A DNA stretch of 64,000 bases from Bailinhaonella thermotolerans (GTDB lineage Bacteria; Actinomycetota; Actinomycetes; Streptosporangiales; Streptosporangiaceae). The position numbers and the translations under genes were made by a program. Of the stretch, positions 1 to 7,327 are shown piece by piece. How positions within the stretch are numbered: position 1 is the first letter of the stretch; each line of letters starts with the position of its first letter. A model generated the notes under the pieces. It saw only the letters and a program-made list of their open reading frames with translations. It did no database searches and was not told the DNA's origin. Where the stretch lies: positions 248,001 through 312,000 of the forward strand of contig NZ_QZEY01000007.1 of assembly GCF_003594875.1 (NCBI RefSeq). Reading direction: 5' to 3'.

Positions 1-431
1 ACCTGCTGCTGGAGCCGATGGCCGGGCAGGGCAGGATGCTCTGCGCGACCGTGCAGGACCTCGGCCCCTACCTCGACGCGCTCGACCGGCACCCGCGCGC
101 CGGCGTCTGCCTCGACACCTGCCACGCGTTCGCGGCCGGGCACGACCTGGCCGCCGAGAACGGCGTGCGGGACACCCTCGACGCGCTCGTGGCGACCGTG
201 GGCGAGGGCCGGCTGAAGTTCGTGCACGCCAACGACTCCAAGGACGTCTGCGGCGCCGCCAAGGACCGGCACGAGAACATCGGCAAGGGCCACATCGGCG
301 AGCGCCCGTTCGCGGAGCTGATGCGCCACCCGGCGATGGCCGGCGTGCCCGTCTGCATCGAGACCCCCGGCCCCGCCGAGAAGCACCGCGAGGACATCGA
401 GACCCTCAAGCGCCTCCGCGACGGCTCCTGA
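1..431 (+). CDS. nfo: Deoxyribonuclease IV (AP endonuclease), 3' part only
   Basis: The reading frame is open from base 3, so the start lies outside the window. About 142 C-terminal residues are present. Endonuclease IV cleaves DNA 5' of abasic sites in base-excision repair, using a three-metal zinc centre in a TIM barrel. Family metal-ligand blocks are visible: CLDTCHAFAAGHD, HANDSKD, HENIGKGHIG and the terminal IETPG. The last two match the end of the E. coli Nfo fold, so the C terminus looks intact. It ends with TGA and is followed by a short tandem repeat. It converges on the DAHP synthase gene. Identification is firm; only the missing N-terminal half limits it. Confidence 0.93.
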   Translation, partial: LLLEPMAGQGRMLCATVQDLGPYLDALDRHPRAGVCLDTCHAFAAGHDLAAENGVRDTLDALVATVGEGRLKFVHANDSKDVCGAAKDRHENIGKGHIGERPFAELMRHPAMAGVPVCIETPGPAEKHREDIETLKRLRDGS

Positions 432-438
432 CCCGATC

Positions 439-500
439 CCGTACGGCCTGAGCCCGCCGTACGGCCTGAGCCCGCCGTACGGCCTGAGCCCGCCGTACGG
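439..500. repeat. 18-bp tandem repeat (3 copies plus 8 bases)
   Basis: Unit CCGTACGGCCTGAGCCCG is repeated exactly at 439-456, 457-474 and 475-492, followed by CCGTACGG. Each unit carries the CCGTACGG palindrome that recurs in spacers across the window. It sits just after the endonuclease IV stop codon. Confidence 0.9.
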
Positions 501-563
501 CGTGGACGCCCGCGCGGCCGGGGCACGGCGCGCTCGTGGCGGGAGCCGCGCCCCGGGATCCCG

Positions 564-590
564 GGCCTTCGTGGGGAGTGGGCGAAGGCC
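564..590 (-). terminator. Candidate terminator after aroF
   Basis: Inverted repeat GGCCTTCG (564-571) and CGAAGGCC (83-90 of the same line, 583-590) lies 4 bases past the aroF stop on the minus strand. It has an 8-bp stem and an 11-base loop. There is no clear U tract, so it may instead act as a 3'-end stabiliser or bidirectional stop between the converging genes. Confidence 0.5.
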
Positions 591-593
591 GGA

Positions 594-1652
594 TCAGCCG
601 ACCAGGGCGGGGGCCTCCCCGGCGAGGTCCGGGCCGAGCGTGAGGGCGCGGCCCATCGCCTCGGGGAAGGTGCGCATGACGCGGGCCAGCTCGGTCAGGT
701 CGCCGTCCACGAGGGCCTGCGGGCCGTCGCACAGCGCCTTCTCCGGCTGCGGGTGCACGTCGATGATCACGCCGTCGGCGCCGACCGCGATCGCCGCGCG
801 GGTGAGCGGGAGCACCAGGTCGCGCCGCCCGCCCGAGTGCGACGGGTCGATGATCACCGGCAGGTGCGACAGCCGCTGCGCCACCGGGACGGCCGACACG
901 TCGAGGGTGTTGCGGGTCGCCTTCTCGAACGTGCGGATGCCGCGCTCGCACAGCACGATGTCGAGGTTGCCGCGCTGGGCGACGTACTCGGCCGCCATCA
1001 GCCACTCCTCGATCGTGGCGGTCATGCCCCGCTTGAGCATGACCGGCCTGCCCGCCGCGCCGACCGCCTGGAGCAGCGCGAAGTTCTGCATGTTGCGCGT
1101 GCCCACCTGGAGCATGTCGGCGTAGGAGGCGACCAGCTCCACGTCGTGCGCGTCCACGACCTCGGTGACGATGGGCAGCCCGGTCTCCGCCCGCACGTCC
1201 GCGAGGATGCGCAGACCGGCCTCGCCGAGCCCCTGGAAGGCGTACGGCGAGGTGCGCGGCTTGTAGGCCCCGCCGCGCAGCAGCGTCGCGCCCGCCGCCT
1301 TGGCCATCTGGGCCGCGGCGAGGGTCTGCTCGGGCGTCTCGACCGCGCACGGCCCGGCGATCAGCGTCACCGAGTCCGGGCCGATCGGCACGCCGCCGAC
1401 CCGCACGGTCGAGCGCGCGGGGTGGTTCTCGCGGCTGACCAGCTTGTACGGGACCGAGATGCGGACGACGTCCAGGACGCCGGCCATGCCGCGCAGGTTC
1501 AGCGCCTCGAACTGGTCGAGGTCTCCGACGAGGCCGACGATCGTGCGGTTCACGCCGCGGCTGACGAACGCCTCGCCGCCCGCGGTCGTCACGAGCCCGA
1601 CGACCTCGTCGAGATCTCTCTGGGTGGCGTCGGGCGCCATCACGATGACCAT
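594..1652 (-). CDS. aroF: 3-deoxy-7-phosphoheptulonate (DAHP) synthase, type I-beta
   Basis: This enzyme condenses phosphoenolpyruvate and erythrose 4-phosphate, the first step of the shikimate pathway in the cytoplasm. It has 352 residues. Residues 1-70 form the small ferredoxin-like (ACT-like) N-terminal domain of AroA(beta) enzymes (MVIVMAPDATQRDLDEVV). The TIM barrel follows, with the motifs LIAGPCAVE, LRGGAYKPRTSPY, MLQVGTRNMQNF, VMLKRGM, IDPSHSGGRRD and DVHPQPEKALCDG. ATG 1652 has the ribosome site AGGGGAG seven bases upstream. Control by the aromatic leader peptide and terminator at 1718-1840 is very likely. In M. tuberculosis the DAHP synthase also heads the FadD15/PimB'/trpD/qcr neighbourhood, but that enzyme is class II, so position is conserved rather than sequence class. 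Confidence 0.95.
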   Translation of the reverse strand: MVIVMAPDATQRDLDEVVGLVTTAGGEAFVSRGVNRTIVGLVGDLDQFEALNLRGMAGVLDVVRISVPYKLVSRENHPARSTVRVGGVPIGPDSVTLIAGPCAVETPEQTLAAAQMAKAAGATLLRGGAYKPRTSPYAFQGLGEAGLRILADVRAETGLPIVTEVVDAHDVELVASYADMLQVGTRNMQNFALLQAVGAAGRPVMLKRGMTATIEEWLMAAEYVAQRGNLDIVLCERGIRTFEKATRNTLDVSAVPVAQRLSHLPVIIDPSHSGGRRDLVLPLTRAAIAVGADGVIIDVHPQPEKALCDGPQALVDGDLTELARVMRTFPEAMGRALTLGPDLAGEAPALVG

Positions 1653-1717
1653 GTGCTCACTCCCCTGGTTGTCCGGTCACGCCTGGAACCGCGGCGGAGA
1701 CCGGTCCGGAAAACGAC

Positions 1718-1753
1718 GAAGACCCCGGGTCGGTGGTCCGACCCGGGGTCTTC
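1718..1753 (-). terminator. Attenuator hairpin in the aroF leader
   Basis: A perfect 16-bp inverted repeat has arms at 1718-1733 and 1738-1753 and the four-base loop 1734-1737. On the minus strand the stem is followed by GTCGTTTT. It lies between the leader-peptide stop (1766) and the aroF start (1652), the position of an attenuation terminator. The strong GC stem with a short T run is typical of high-GC intrinsic terminators. Confidence 0.8.
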
Positions 1754-1765
1754 GATCGATGCCTG

Positions 1766-1840
1766 TCAGCGCAGCGTCTGATGGGCGACCGTCCGATCCT
1801 CGGGCCGGTAGCCATAGCTAAACCAGTACGCAGTACGCAT
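1766..1840 (-). CDS. Aromatic-rich leader peptide of aroF (24 aa)
   Basis: ATG 1840 to TGA 1766 encodes 24 residues beginning MRTAYWFSYGYRP. Six of residues 5-11 are aromatic: Tyr, Trp, Phe, Tyr and Tyr, arranged as AYWFSYGY. The stop codon is 13 bases before the terminator stem. This arrangement is that of a transcription-attenuation leader. When charged Tyr, Trp or Phe tRNA is short the ribosome would stall in the aromatic run and the terminator would not form. All three aromatic end products are sampled at once, which suits the common first enzyme of the pathway. No Shine-Dalgarno sequence precedes the ATG, and a TACGCT box lies 8 bases upstream, suggesting a leaderless transcript. Stalling and the antiterminator pairing are inferred. 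Confidence 0.82.
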   Translation of the reverse strand: MRTAYWFSYGYRPEDRTVAHQTLR

Positions 1841-1848
1841 AGGTGGAG

Positions 1849-1854
1849 AGCGTA
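1849..1854 (-). promoter_or_regulatory. Candidate -10 box for the aroF leader transcript
   Basis: Minus-strand TACGCT fits the actinobacterial TAnnnT pattern and ends 8 bases before the leader-peptide ATG. Transcription would then start at or next to the A of that ATG. No good -35 hexamer is seen. Confidence 0.45.
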
Positions 1855-1967
1855 CCGCATGCGCCGGGAGCCCTGGACGGGTGGGCGGATCCACGCGCCC
1901 CGGGAGGCGGTGGCAGTATGAGGCTTCGATGGAGCCCGCACGGGCGACAGGACCGACGGGGAGCGTG

Positions 1968-2576
1968 ATGAGCACGGAGGAACCGGAGAACCGTCTTCCG
2001 CCGGGGCAGTACGTCCCGCGGGGACGCCCGGTGATCCATTACGGCCGGGTGCCGAGGTTCCGGGAGGAGACCTGGGACCTGCGGATCACGGGGGCCACGG
2101 CCTCCGGGAAGGAGCACCGCTTCACCTGGCCGGAGTTCCGCGAGCTGCCGGCCAAGACCGTGCTCGCGGACTTCCACTGCGTCACGAAGTTCTCGATCAT
2201 GGGCAACCTGTGGACGGGGATCCACCCCTCCACGATCATGCGGATCGCCCCGCCCGCCCCCGGCGTACGCCATGTGCTGATCTACGCCGAGTACGGCTAC
2301 AGCGCGAACCTGCGCATGAGCGACTTCGAGGCCGAGGACACCCTCTTCGCCCTGGAGCTGGACGAGAAGCCGCTCAGCCTGGAGCGCGGCCACCCGGTCC
2401 GCCTCGTGGTGCCCCACCTGTACGCGTGGAAGAGCGTGAAGTGGGTCCGCGGCGTGGAGTACCTCACCGAGGACCGCCGCGGCTTCTGGGAGGAACGCGG
2501 CTACCACAACATCGCCGACCCCTGGAAGGAACAGCGTTACTCCTATCAGGAGCTCCCGGGAGAGGGCCCGGCGTAG
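1968..2576 (+). CDS. Sulfite oxidase-like molybdopterin oxidoreductase
   Basis: This 202-residue protein belongs to the small YuiH-type branch of the sulfite oxidase catalytic-domain family, which binds molybdopterin. The molybdenum-ligating cysteine is in ADFHCVTKFSIMGN, and the cofactor-site block KSVKWVRGVEYL lies near residue 160. There is no haem domain and no signal peptide, so it is a stand-alone cytoplasmic catalytic domain of unknown substrate and electron partner. The start is ATG 1968, with GGGGAG upstream; longer in-frame openings lack a ribosome site. It is divergent from aroF and separated from the kinase gene by about 110 bases. Family assignment is firm and the substrate is not known. 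Confidence 0.88.
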   Translation: MSTEEPENRLPPGQYVPRGRPVIHYGRVPRFREETWDLRITGATASGKEHRFTWPEFRELPAKTVLADFHCVTKFSIMGNLWTGIHPSTIMRIAPPAPGVRHVLIYAEYGYSANLRMSDFEAEDTLFALELDEKPLSLERGHPVRLVVPHLYAWKSVKWVRGVEYLTEDRRGFWEERGYHNIADPWKEQRYSYQELPGEGPA

Positions 2577-2685
2577 CCGCGAGCGGCCGCCGGCGACCGG
2601 TCCTCTCGCCGGGAGCGCCGTTCGGCGGTTCCGGGATGAGTTCGGCGGAACGAACACGGGCCATGACAGCCGGTGAGGATGTACG

Positions 2686-3807
2686 GTGGCGGCCATGTTT
2701 TCTCGGCGGCACCGGGTGGCGACGGGCGTCGAGGAGGCGACCTTCGCCACCCTCCACATCGCGGGGCAGGCGGCGCCCTCCTTACGTGCCGGACTCACGC
2801 GTGACAGCGCCCGCAAGGCCGGGCGGCACCTGCGCGCCCTGCTCGGCGCGCGCGCGGTGGCGATCACCTCGGACGAGCGCCTGCTGGCGTGGGACGGGAT
2901 GGGGGCGGCGCACGGCGAGCAGGCGATGGACCACGTCCGCGCCGCCCTGACGTCCGGCCGCACCCACGCGATCAAGGACCTGACCTGCGACGACGAGTCC
3001 TGCCCGATCCGGGCGGCCGTGGTCGCGCCGCTGTTCGTGGACGAGCGCGTCGTCGGCGCCCTCGCGGCGTACGGCGAGCACGCCTCCCCCGTCGTCGTGC
3101 GCACGGCGGGCGAGGTGGCCGGCTGGGTGTCGGGACAGCTCGAACTGGCCGAGCTGGACGCCTCCCGGGCCCGCGCCCTGGAGGCCGAGATGCGGGCCCT
3201 GCGCGCGCAGATCTCGCCGCACTTCGTCTACAACTGCCTGACGGCGATCGCGTCGTTCGTGCGCACGGACCCCGAGCGGGCCCGCGCGCTGCTACTCGAC
3301 TTCGCCGACTTCGCCCGGTACTCCCTGCGGCGGGTGCGCGACTTCACCACGCTGGCCGACGAGCTGGGCTGCGTGGACCGGTACCTCCTGCTGGAGCGCG
3401 CCAGGTTCGGCGACCGGCTCCAGTTCACCGTGCAGGTCGCGCCCGAGGTGCTGCCGGTGGCCGTGCCGTTCCTGTGCGTGCAGCCGCTCGTGGAGAACGC
3501 GATCCGGCACGGCATCGAGGGCGACGGCTCGGGCCACGTCACGATCATCGCCAAGGACGCCGGGCCCGAGGTGCACATCCAGGTCGAGGACGACGGCGTG
3601 GGCATGGACCCCGAACGGCTGAGCGCGGCGCTGACGGCCGGGACCGGGGGGATCGGCCTGGCCAACGTGGACGAGCGGCTGCGCCAGGTCTACGGGCCGG
3701 ACTTCGGGCTGGCCGTGGACAGCGCCCCGGGGCGCGGGACGAAGGTCCGGCTGCGAATCCCCAAATTCCGGGCAGGCGTCCTCCCCGGTGTCACCCTCGG
3801 CGGTTGA
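2686..3807 (+). CDS. LytS-type sensor histidine kinase, soluble
   Basis: The protein has 373 residues and starts at GTG 2686, with GTGAGG seven bases upstream; ATG 2695 is an alternative. Residues 1-150 look like a GAF-type input domain, and no transmembrane segment is present, so it should sense a cytoplasmic signal. The input domain carries a Cys pair (LTCDDESCP). The phosphoacceptor block QISPHFVYNCLTAI is the His_kinase family motif of LytS/YehU/BtsS kinases. The ATPase part follows with LVENAIRHGI, DDGVGM and GGIGLANVDERL. The partner regulator starts 62 bases downstream, and the set continues into a symporter operon. By analogy with BtsSR and YpdAB, carboxylate sensing is a reasonable inference. 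Confidence 0.9.
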   Translation: MAAMFSRRHRVATGVEEATFATLHIAGQAAPSLRAGLTRDSARKAGRHLRALLGARAVAITSDERLLAWDGMGAAHGEQAMDHVRAALTSGRTHAIKDLTCDDESCPIRAAVVAPLFVDERVVGALAAYGEHASPVVVRTAGEVAGWVSGQLELAELDASRARALEAEMRALRAQISPHFVYNCLTAIASFVRTDPERARALLLDFADFARYSLRRVRDFTTLADELGCVDRYLLLERARFGDRLQFTVQVAPEVLPVAVPFLCVQPLVENAIRHGIEGDGSGHVTIIAKDAGPEVHIQVEDDGVGMDPERLSAALTAGTGGIGLANVDERLRQVYGPDFGLAVDSAPGRGTKVRLRIPKFRAGVLPGVTLGG

Positions 3808-3869
3808 GCGGGCACTGACTGTTGCCGAATCGCTTGCGTGACAGGGCGTCTGACCGGCAACTTTGACTC

Positions 3870-4613
3870 ATGCTGCGTGTCCTCGCCGTTGACGACGAGG
3901 TTCCGGCGCTGGAGGAGATCGCCTACCTCCTGCGCCAGGACTCCCGAATCGAGCACGTCGCGACGGCCTCGGACGCGGTCGCCGCGCTCCAGGACATCGT
4001 GCAGATCCACGCCGTGGGCGAGCGGCTCGACGGGGTCTTCCTCGACATCCGCATGCCCGGCCTGGACGGCATCGACCTGGCCCGGCTGCTGGCGGGGTTC
4101 CCCACCCCGCCCCGGGTCGTGTTCGTGACCGCCCACGACGCCGCCGCCGTGCAGGCGTTCGAGCTGGAGGCCGTGGACTACCTCCTCAAGCCGGTACGCC
4201 CGGAGCGCCTGGCCGAGGCCGTACGCCGCCTGGACGGGTCGGTGCAGAAGCGGGGGGAGGAACGCGAGGACGTGATCCCGGTGGAGCTGGCCGGGCGCAC
4301 CCGGTTCGTCTCCCAGGTGTCGGTGCTGTACGCCGAGGCCAAGGGCGACTACGTCCGCCTGCACACGGCCGAGGGCGGCTACCTGGTGCGGATGTCGCTG
4401 GCGGCGCTCGCGCGGCGCTGGGGCGACGCGGGCTTCATCCGCATCCACCGCAGCACGCTCGTCGCCACCCGCCACATCAGTGAGCTGCGCTTCGACGAGG
4501 GCCGCGCGTGGGTCCAGGTGGGCGGCGAGACGCTGCCCGTGAGCCGCCGCCACACCCGCGAGGTGCGCGAGCTGCTCGTCCGGCAGTACCGCCCCGACAA
4601 GCGCAAATCGTGA
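3870..4613 (+). CDS. LytTR-family response regulator
   Basis: This 247-residue regulator has a receiver at residues 1-120: VDDE acidic pocket, phosphoacceptor Asp in VFLDIRMPG, Thr in VFVTAHD, and Lys in LLKPVRPE. The LytTR DNA-binding domain is at about 140-240, with VLYAEAKGDYVRLHT and FIRIHRSTLVATRHI. It is the cognate partner of the kinase just upstream. Its stop codon overlaps the start of the DUF485 gene (GTGA), so regulator and transporter are translated as a coupled unit. LytTR proteins bind paired direct repeats; none was identified with confidence upstream of this operon. Confidence 0.93.
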   Translation: MLRVLAVDDEVPALEEIAYLLRQDSRIEHVATASDAVAALQDIVQIHAVGERLDGVFLDIRMPGLDGIDLARLLAGFPTPPRVVFVTAHDAAAVQAFELEAVDYLLKPVRPERLAEAVRRLDGSVQKRGEEREDVIPVELAGRTRFVSQVSVLYAEAKGDYVRLHTAEGGYLVRMSLAALARRWGDAGFIRIHRSTLVATRHISELRFDEGRAWVQVGGETLPVSRRHTREVRELLVRQYRPDKRKS

Positions 4614-4954
4614 AACGCGGCCTCGTCGGCGCCCCCCGCCGCCGGCGCTCCCAGGTGCGCGTCAGGGAGGCCGACGAGGAGCTCGACCGCGCCGTGCGCG
4701 CCGTCGTCCGCGCCCAGCTCCGCCTCGCGCTGACCACCTGCGGCCTGGTGGCCGCCGTGCTCGTGCTCCTCACCGCGACGTTCGCCCTGGTCCCGGCCGT
4801 CCGGGCCGCGGACGTGCTCGGCGTGCCCCTCCCCTGGGTCGTGCTGACCATCGTGGTGCACCCCCTCTGGTTCGCGCTCGCCTGGACGCATGTGCGGCGG
4901 TGCGAGCGGCTCGAACGACGTCTTCCCACCCTGCGATCGAACGGACCCCCATGA
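4610..4954 (+). CDS. DUF485-like small membrane protein
   Basis: It has 114 residues from GTG 4610, overlapping the response-regulator stop by GTGA. After a basic N terminus (about 1-45) there are two hydrophobic segments near residues 47-70 and 80-100, followed by a short basic tail. A DUF485 partner commonly precedes ActP/MctP-type symporters in bacteria (YjcH in E. coli), and the 3' end overlaps the symporter ATG here (ATGA). It probably assists assembly or function of the symporter. Sequence divergence from classic DUF485 makes the family call moderate. Confidence 0.7.
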   Translation: MKRGLVGAPRRRRSQVRVREADEELDRAVRAVVRAQLRLALTTCGLVAAVLVLLTATFALVPAVRAADVLGVPLPWVVLTIVVHPLWFALAWTHVRRCERLERRLPTLRSNGPP

Positions 4955-6705
4955 CGCTCGTGCTCGCCGCCACCCTGGCCGGAATCGTCCTCGTCCTGGC
5001 CGGATCGGCGGTGGCCGGCACCGTGCGGCCGCGCCGGTTCGGCGGAGCGTCGGAGTTCTACGTCGCGGGGCGCGCGGTGACCCCGTGGTCCAACGCGGCG
5101 GCGATCGGGTCGGAGTACGTCTCCGCGGCGGCCTTCCTGGGGCTGGCCGGGCTGGTCGTCGCCTACGGCGCGGACATGCTGTGGTACCCGATCGGCGCCG
5201 CCGCCGGGTACGTCGTGCTGATCGCCCTGGTCACCGCCCCGCTGCGGCGGTCGGGGACGTACACCCTGTCGAACTTCGCCGAGTGGCGGCTCGGGTCGTT
5301 CCCGGTGCGGCGGCTGGTCACGTTCTTCGTGGTCTTCGTCGGGCTGGTCTACCTGCTGCCGCAGATCCACGGCGCGGGCCTGACGCTGCGGCTGCTCGTC
5401 GGGGCGCCGCTGTGGGTGGGCTGGGTGCTCGTGTGCGCGGTCGTGCTGGTGGTCTCGGTCGCCGGGGGCATGCGCAGCATCACGCGGGTGCAGGCGCTCC
5501 AGTTCTGGCTGAAGCTGGGCGCGCTGGTGTTCTGCGCGCTCGTGCTCTTCTTCGTCTGGCGGGCGGACGGGTCGCCGCTGCCGGCCGCCGGGAACGTCCC
5601 GGTGTTCCCCAAGGCCACCGAGGTCGTGCTGGACACGCGGACGGAGGTCGGCGTCGCCCAGCGGGTCGAGGTGAACGTGGTCGGCACCCTCGACGGGCAG
5701 TACTACGGCGGCTCCTCGGTCACGCTCACCCCCGGCGACCACGTCTTCGCCGCCGGGACGCGCGTCATGTTCGCCGCGGGCGCCGCCGTGCCGCACATCA
5801 AGGGGGACGACCCCGAGCCCGGGGAGCTGTGGGCCACGCCGTACAGCGGGGCGCGCGACGACTCGTGGTTCGACACGATCTCGGTGCTGGTCGCGGCCGT
5901 GCTGGGCACGATGGGGCTGCCGCACGTGCTCGTGCGCTTCTACACGAACACCGACGGCGCGGCGGCCCGCCGTACCGTGGTCATCGTCCTGGGGTTCGTG
6001 GGGCTGTTCTACCTCCTGCCGCCGCTGTACGGCGTGCTGGGGCGGCTCTACGCGCCCGAGGTGCTGATGACGGGCCGGACCGACGAGACGATGCTGCTGC
6101 TGCCCGTACGGATGATCGAGGGGCCGCTGGGGGAGGTCCTGGCGGGCGTCCTGGCGGCGGGGGCCTTCGCGGCGTTCCTGGCGACGTCCTCGGGGATCGT
6201 GGTGGCGCTCGCCGGGACCCTGTCGACGTACCTGCTGGGCGGGGGCGTGGCGAGCTTCCGTACGGCGGCCGCGGGCGTGCTGGCGGTGGCGCTGGGGCTG
6301 GCGGCGGTCGTGGACCCGGTGGGCTCGCCGCTGCTGGTCATGCTGGTGTTCGCGGTGTCGGCCGCCACGTTGTGCCCGCTGCTGGTGCTGGGCATCTGGT
6401 GGCGGCGGCTCTCGACGGCGGGCGTGGCGGCCGGGCTGGTCAGCGGCGGCGGGCTGAGCGTGGCGGCGGTGATCCTGGGCTGGCTGGACCCGCCGTGGCT
6501 CCAGGGGCGGTGGACCTCGCTGATGCAGCACCCGGCGCTGATCACCGTGCCCGTGGCGTTCGCGGTGATGGTCGGGGTCTCGCTGCTGACGCCCGGCCGG
6601 GTGCCGCCCGGCGTGGGGCGGATGATGGCGCTGCTGCACGTGCCCGAGGGGCGTGCGACTTACCCGAGCGACCGTTCGTCGCGCGAAGACGACCGTTCGC
6701 CGTGA
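4951..6705 (+). CDS. Sodium/solute symporter, monocarboxylate (acetate/pyruvate) type
   Basis: The protein has 584 residues and is a member of the solute:sodium symporter family, related to ActP/MctP. About 13 transmembrane segments are visible. Family blocks include the early GGASEFYVAGRAVTPWSNA and the substrate/sodium site region GTMGLPHVLVRFYTN. A hydrophilic insert of roughly 90 residues (about 210-300, rich in TEVVLDTR and GGSSVTLTPGDH-like sequence) lies outside the membrane; similar inserts occur in actinobacterial MctP-like proteins. ATG 4951 overlaps the DUF485 stop (ATGA). The LytS/LytTR pair upstream suggests uptake induced by a short carboxylate such as pyruvate or acetate. The actual substrate is inferred. 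Confidence 0.87.
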   Translation: MTLVLAATLAGIVLVLAGSAVAGTVRPRRFGGASEFYVAGRAVTPWSNAAAIGSEYVSAAAFLGLAGLVVAYGADMLWYPIGAAAGYVVLIALVTAPLRRSGTYTLSNFAEWRLGSFPVRRLVTFFVVFVGLVYLLPQIHGAGLTLRLLVGAPLWVGWVLVCAVVLVVSVAGGMRSITRVQALQFWLKLGALVFCALVLFFVWRADGSPLPAAGNVPVFPKATEVVLDTRTEVGVAQRVEVNVVGTLDGQYYGGSSVTLTPGDHVFAAGTRVMFAAGAAVPHIKGDDPEPGELWATPYSGARDDSWFDTISVLVAAVLGTMGLPHVLVRFYTNTDGAAARRTVVIVLGFVGLFYLLPPLYGVLGRLYAPEVLMTGRTDETMLLLPVRMIEGPLGEVLAGVLAAGAFAAFLATSSGIVVALAGTLSTYLLGGGVASFRTAAAGVLAVALGLAAVVDPVGSPLLVMLVFAVSAATLCPLLVLGIWWRRLSTAGVAAGLVSGGGLSVAAVILGWLDPPWLQGRWTSLMQHPALITVPVAFAVMVGVSLLTPGRVPPGVGRMMALLHVPEGRATYPSDRSSREDDRSP

Positions 6706-7141
6706 CGGGCGGCTCCGTATACCGCGAACTACGGACCGTTCATCGCGTGAATCGGATTCTCTGTATCCATCCTGTGATCACTCCCCGTAATGTTGCGGAC
6801 GTCGGAAGCTACACCGCGTAAACGGGGGGAACGAGCCGGCTGGCTTGTGGCTCACGGTCGCCAGGGGGGTTGGCGGACGTGGCCCGGATACGCGGGTCGT
6901 GGGCGATCGCGGCCGTGAACGCCGTCACTCGCGAAGGTGCCGCGAGCGTGGCGGCGGGAGCCGCTTGATCGCCTGGCCGTCGGGCCCCTGACCGGGGGGG
7001 TGGGGCTCGGCGGCCCCCGACGTGGAGGGGTGTCCGCTGCCGCGGAGGCCAAGGGGGGCCGATCCGGGCATGTCTGTCAGGTCCGGATCGCAGGCGGACA
7101 CCCCTCACGTCCGTGGGCCCGGCTGACCGGGGGTGTGTGCG
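6706..7141. other. Spacer without a supported gene
   Basis: No frame here has convincing codon bias or a known domain. A 34-codon TTG-initiated frame near 6867-6968 has a purine-rich run before it but no homology that can be recognised. The spacer separates the convergent symporter and thiI genes. Confidence 0.6.
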
Positions 7142-7170
7142 AGGGGTGTGTGCGAAACGCGCGCACCCCT
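7142..7170. terminator. 13-bp hairpin with AAA loop
   Basis: Arms 7142-7154 and 7158-7170 pair over 13 bp, with two G-U pairs when read as plus-strand RNA, around loop AAA. Two T residues and then C follow on the plus strand. On the minus strand the two G-U positions become A-C mismatches, so plus-strand RNA is favoured. That fits termination of the symporter transcript, although the stem lies 436 bases after its stop. Confidence 0.5.
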
Positions 7171-7177
7171 TTCGCCA

Positions 7178-7260
7178 TTCCGGGACGACCCCGTTCCGGA
7201 CTCTCCTCGTTCCGGGACTCCCTGTGCCGGGACTTCCCCGTCCGGGACTTCCCGTCCCGG
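7178..7260. repeat. Degenerate 14-17 bp tandem repeat
   Basis: Five adjoining units carry the core CCGGGACTTCCC or close variants, starting near 7178, 7194, 7210, 7227 and 7241, and the run ends in the palindrome TCCCGGGA. It lies in the spacer downstream of thiI and has no coding character. Confidence 0.7.
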
Positions 7261-7269
7261 GAAAGGGAA

Positions 7270-7311
7270 CGGGCCCGCGCCGTACGCCCGGGGAGGGGAC
7301 GGCGGGGCCCG
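7270..7311 (-). terminator. Candidate thiI terminator
   Basis: CGGGCCC plus CGCCGT (7270-7283, with one bulged G) pairs with ACGGCG plus GGGCCCG (7299-7311). The stem is about 16 bases past the thiI stop on the minus strand and is followed by TTCCCTTTCCC. Confidence 0.55.
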
Positions 7312-7327
7312 CGGAGGCGCCGGGCGG

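Noticed and set aside
753-1781. Long plus-strand open frame across aroF
   Set aside because: It is the antisense shadow of aroF in high-GC DNA; His/Arg/Asp-rich translation and no motif.
4477-6639. 720-codon minus-strand open frame over the symporter
   Set aside because: Shadow frame; composition is low complexity (His/Arg/Pro) and it lies opposite a clear membrane transporter.
6867-6968. 34-codon TTG frame (ADVARIRGSWAIAAVNAV) after the symporter
   Set aside because: No recognisable homology, mixed third-position GC, and the start overlaps its own purine run; evidence is too thin for a gene.
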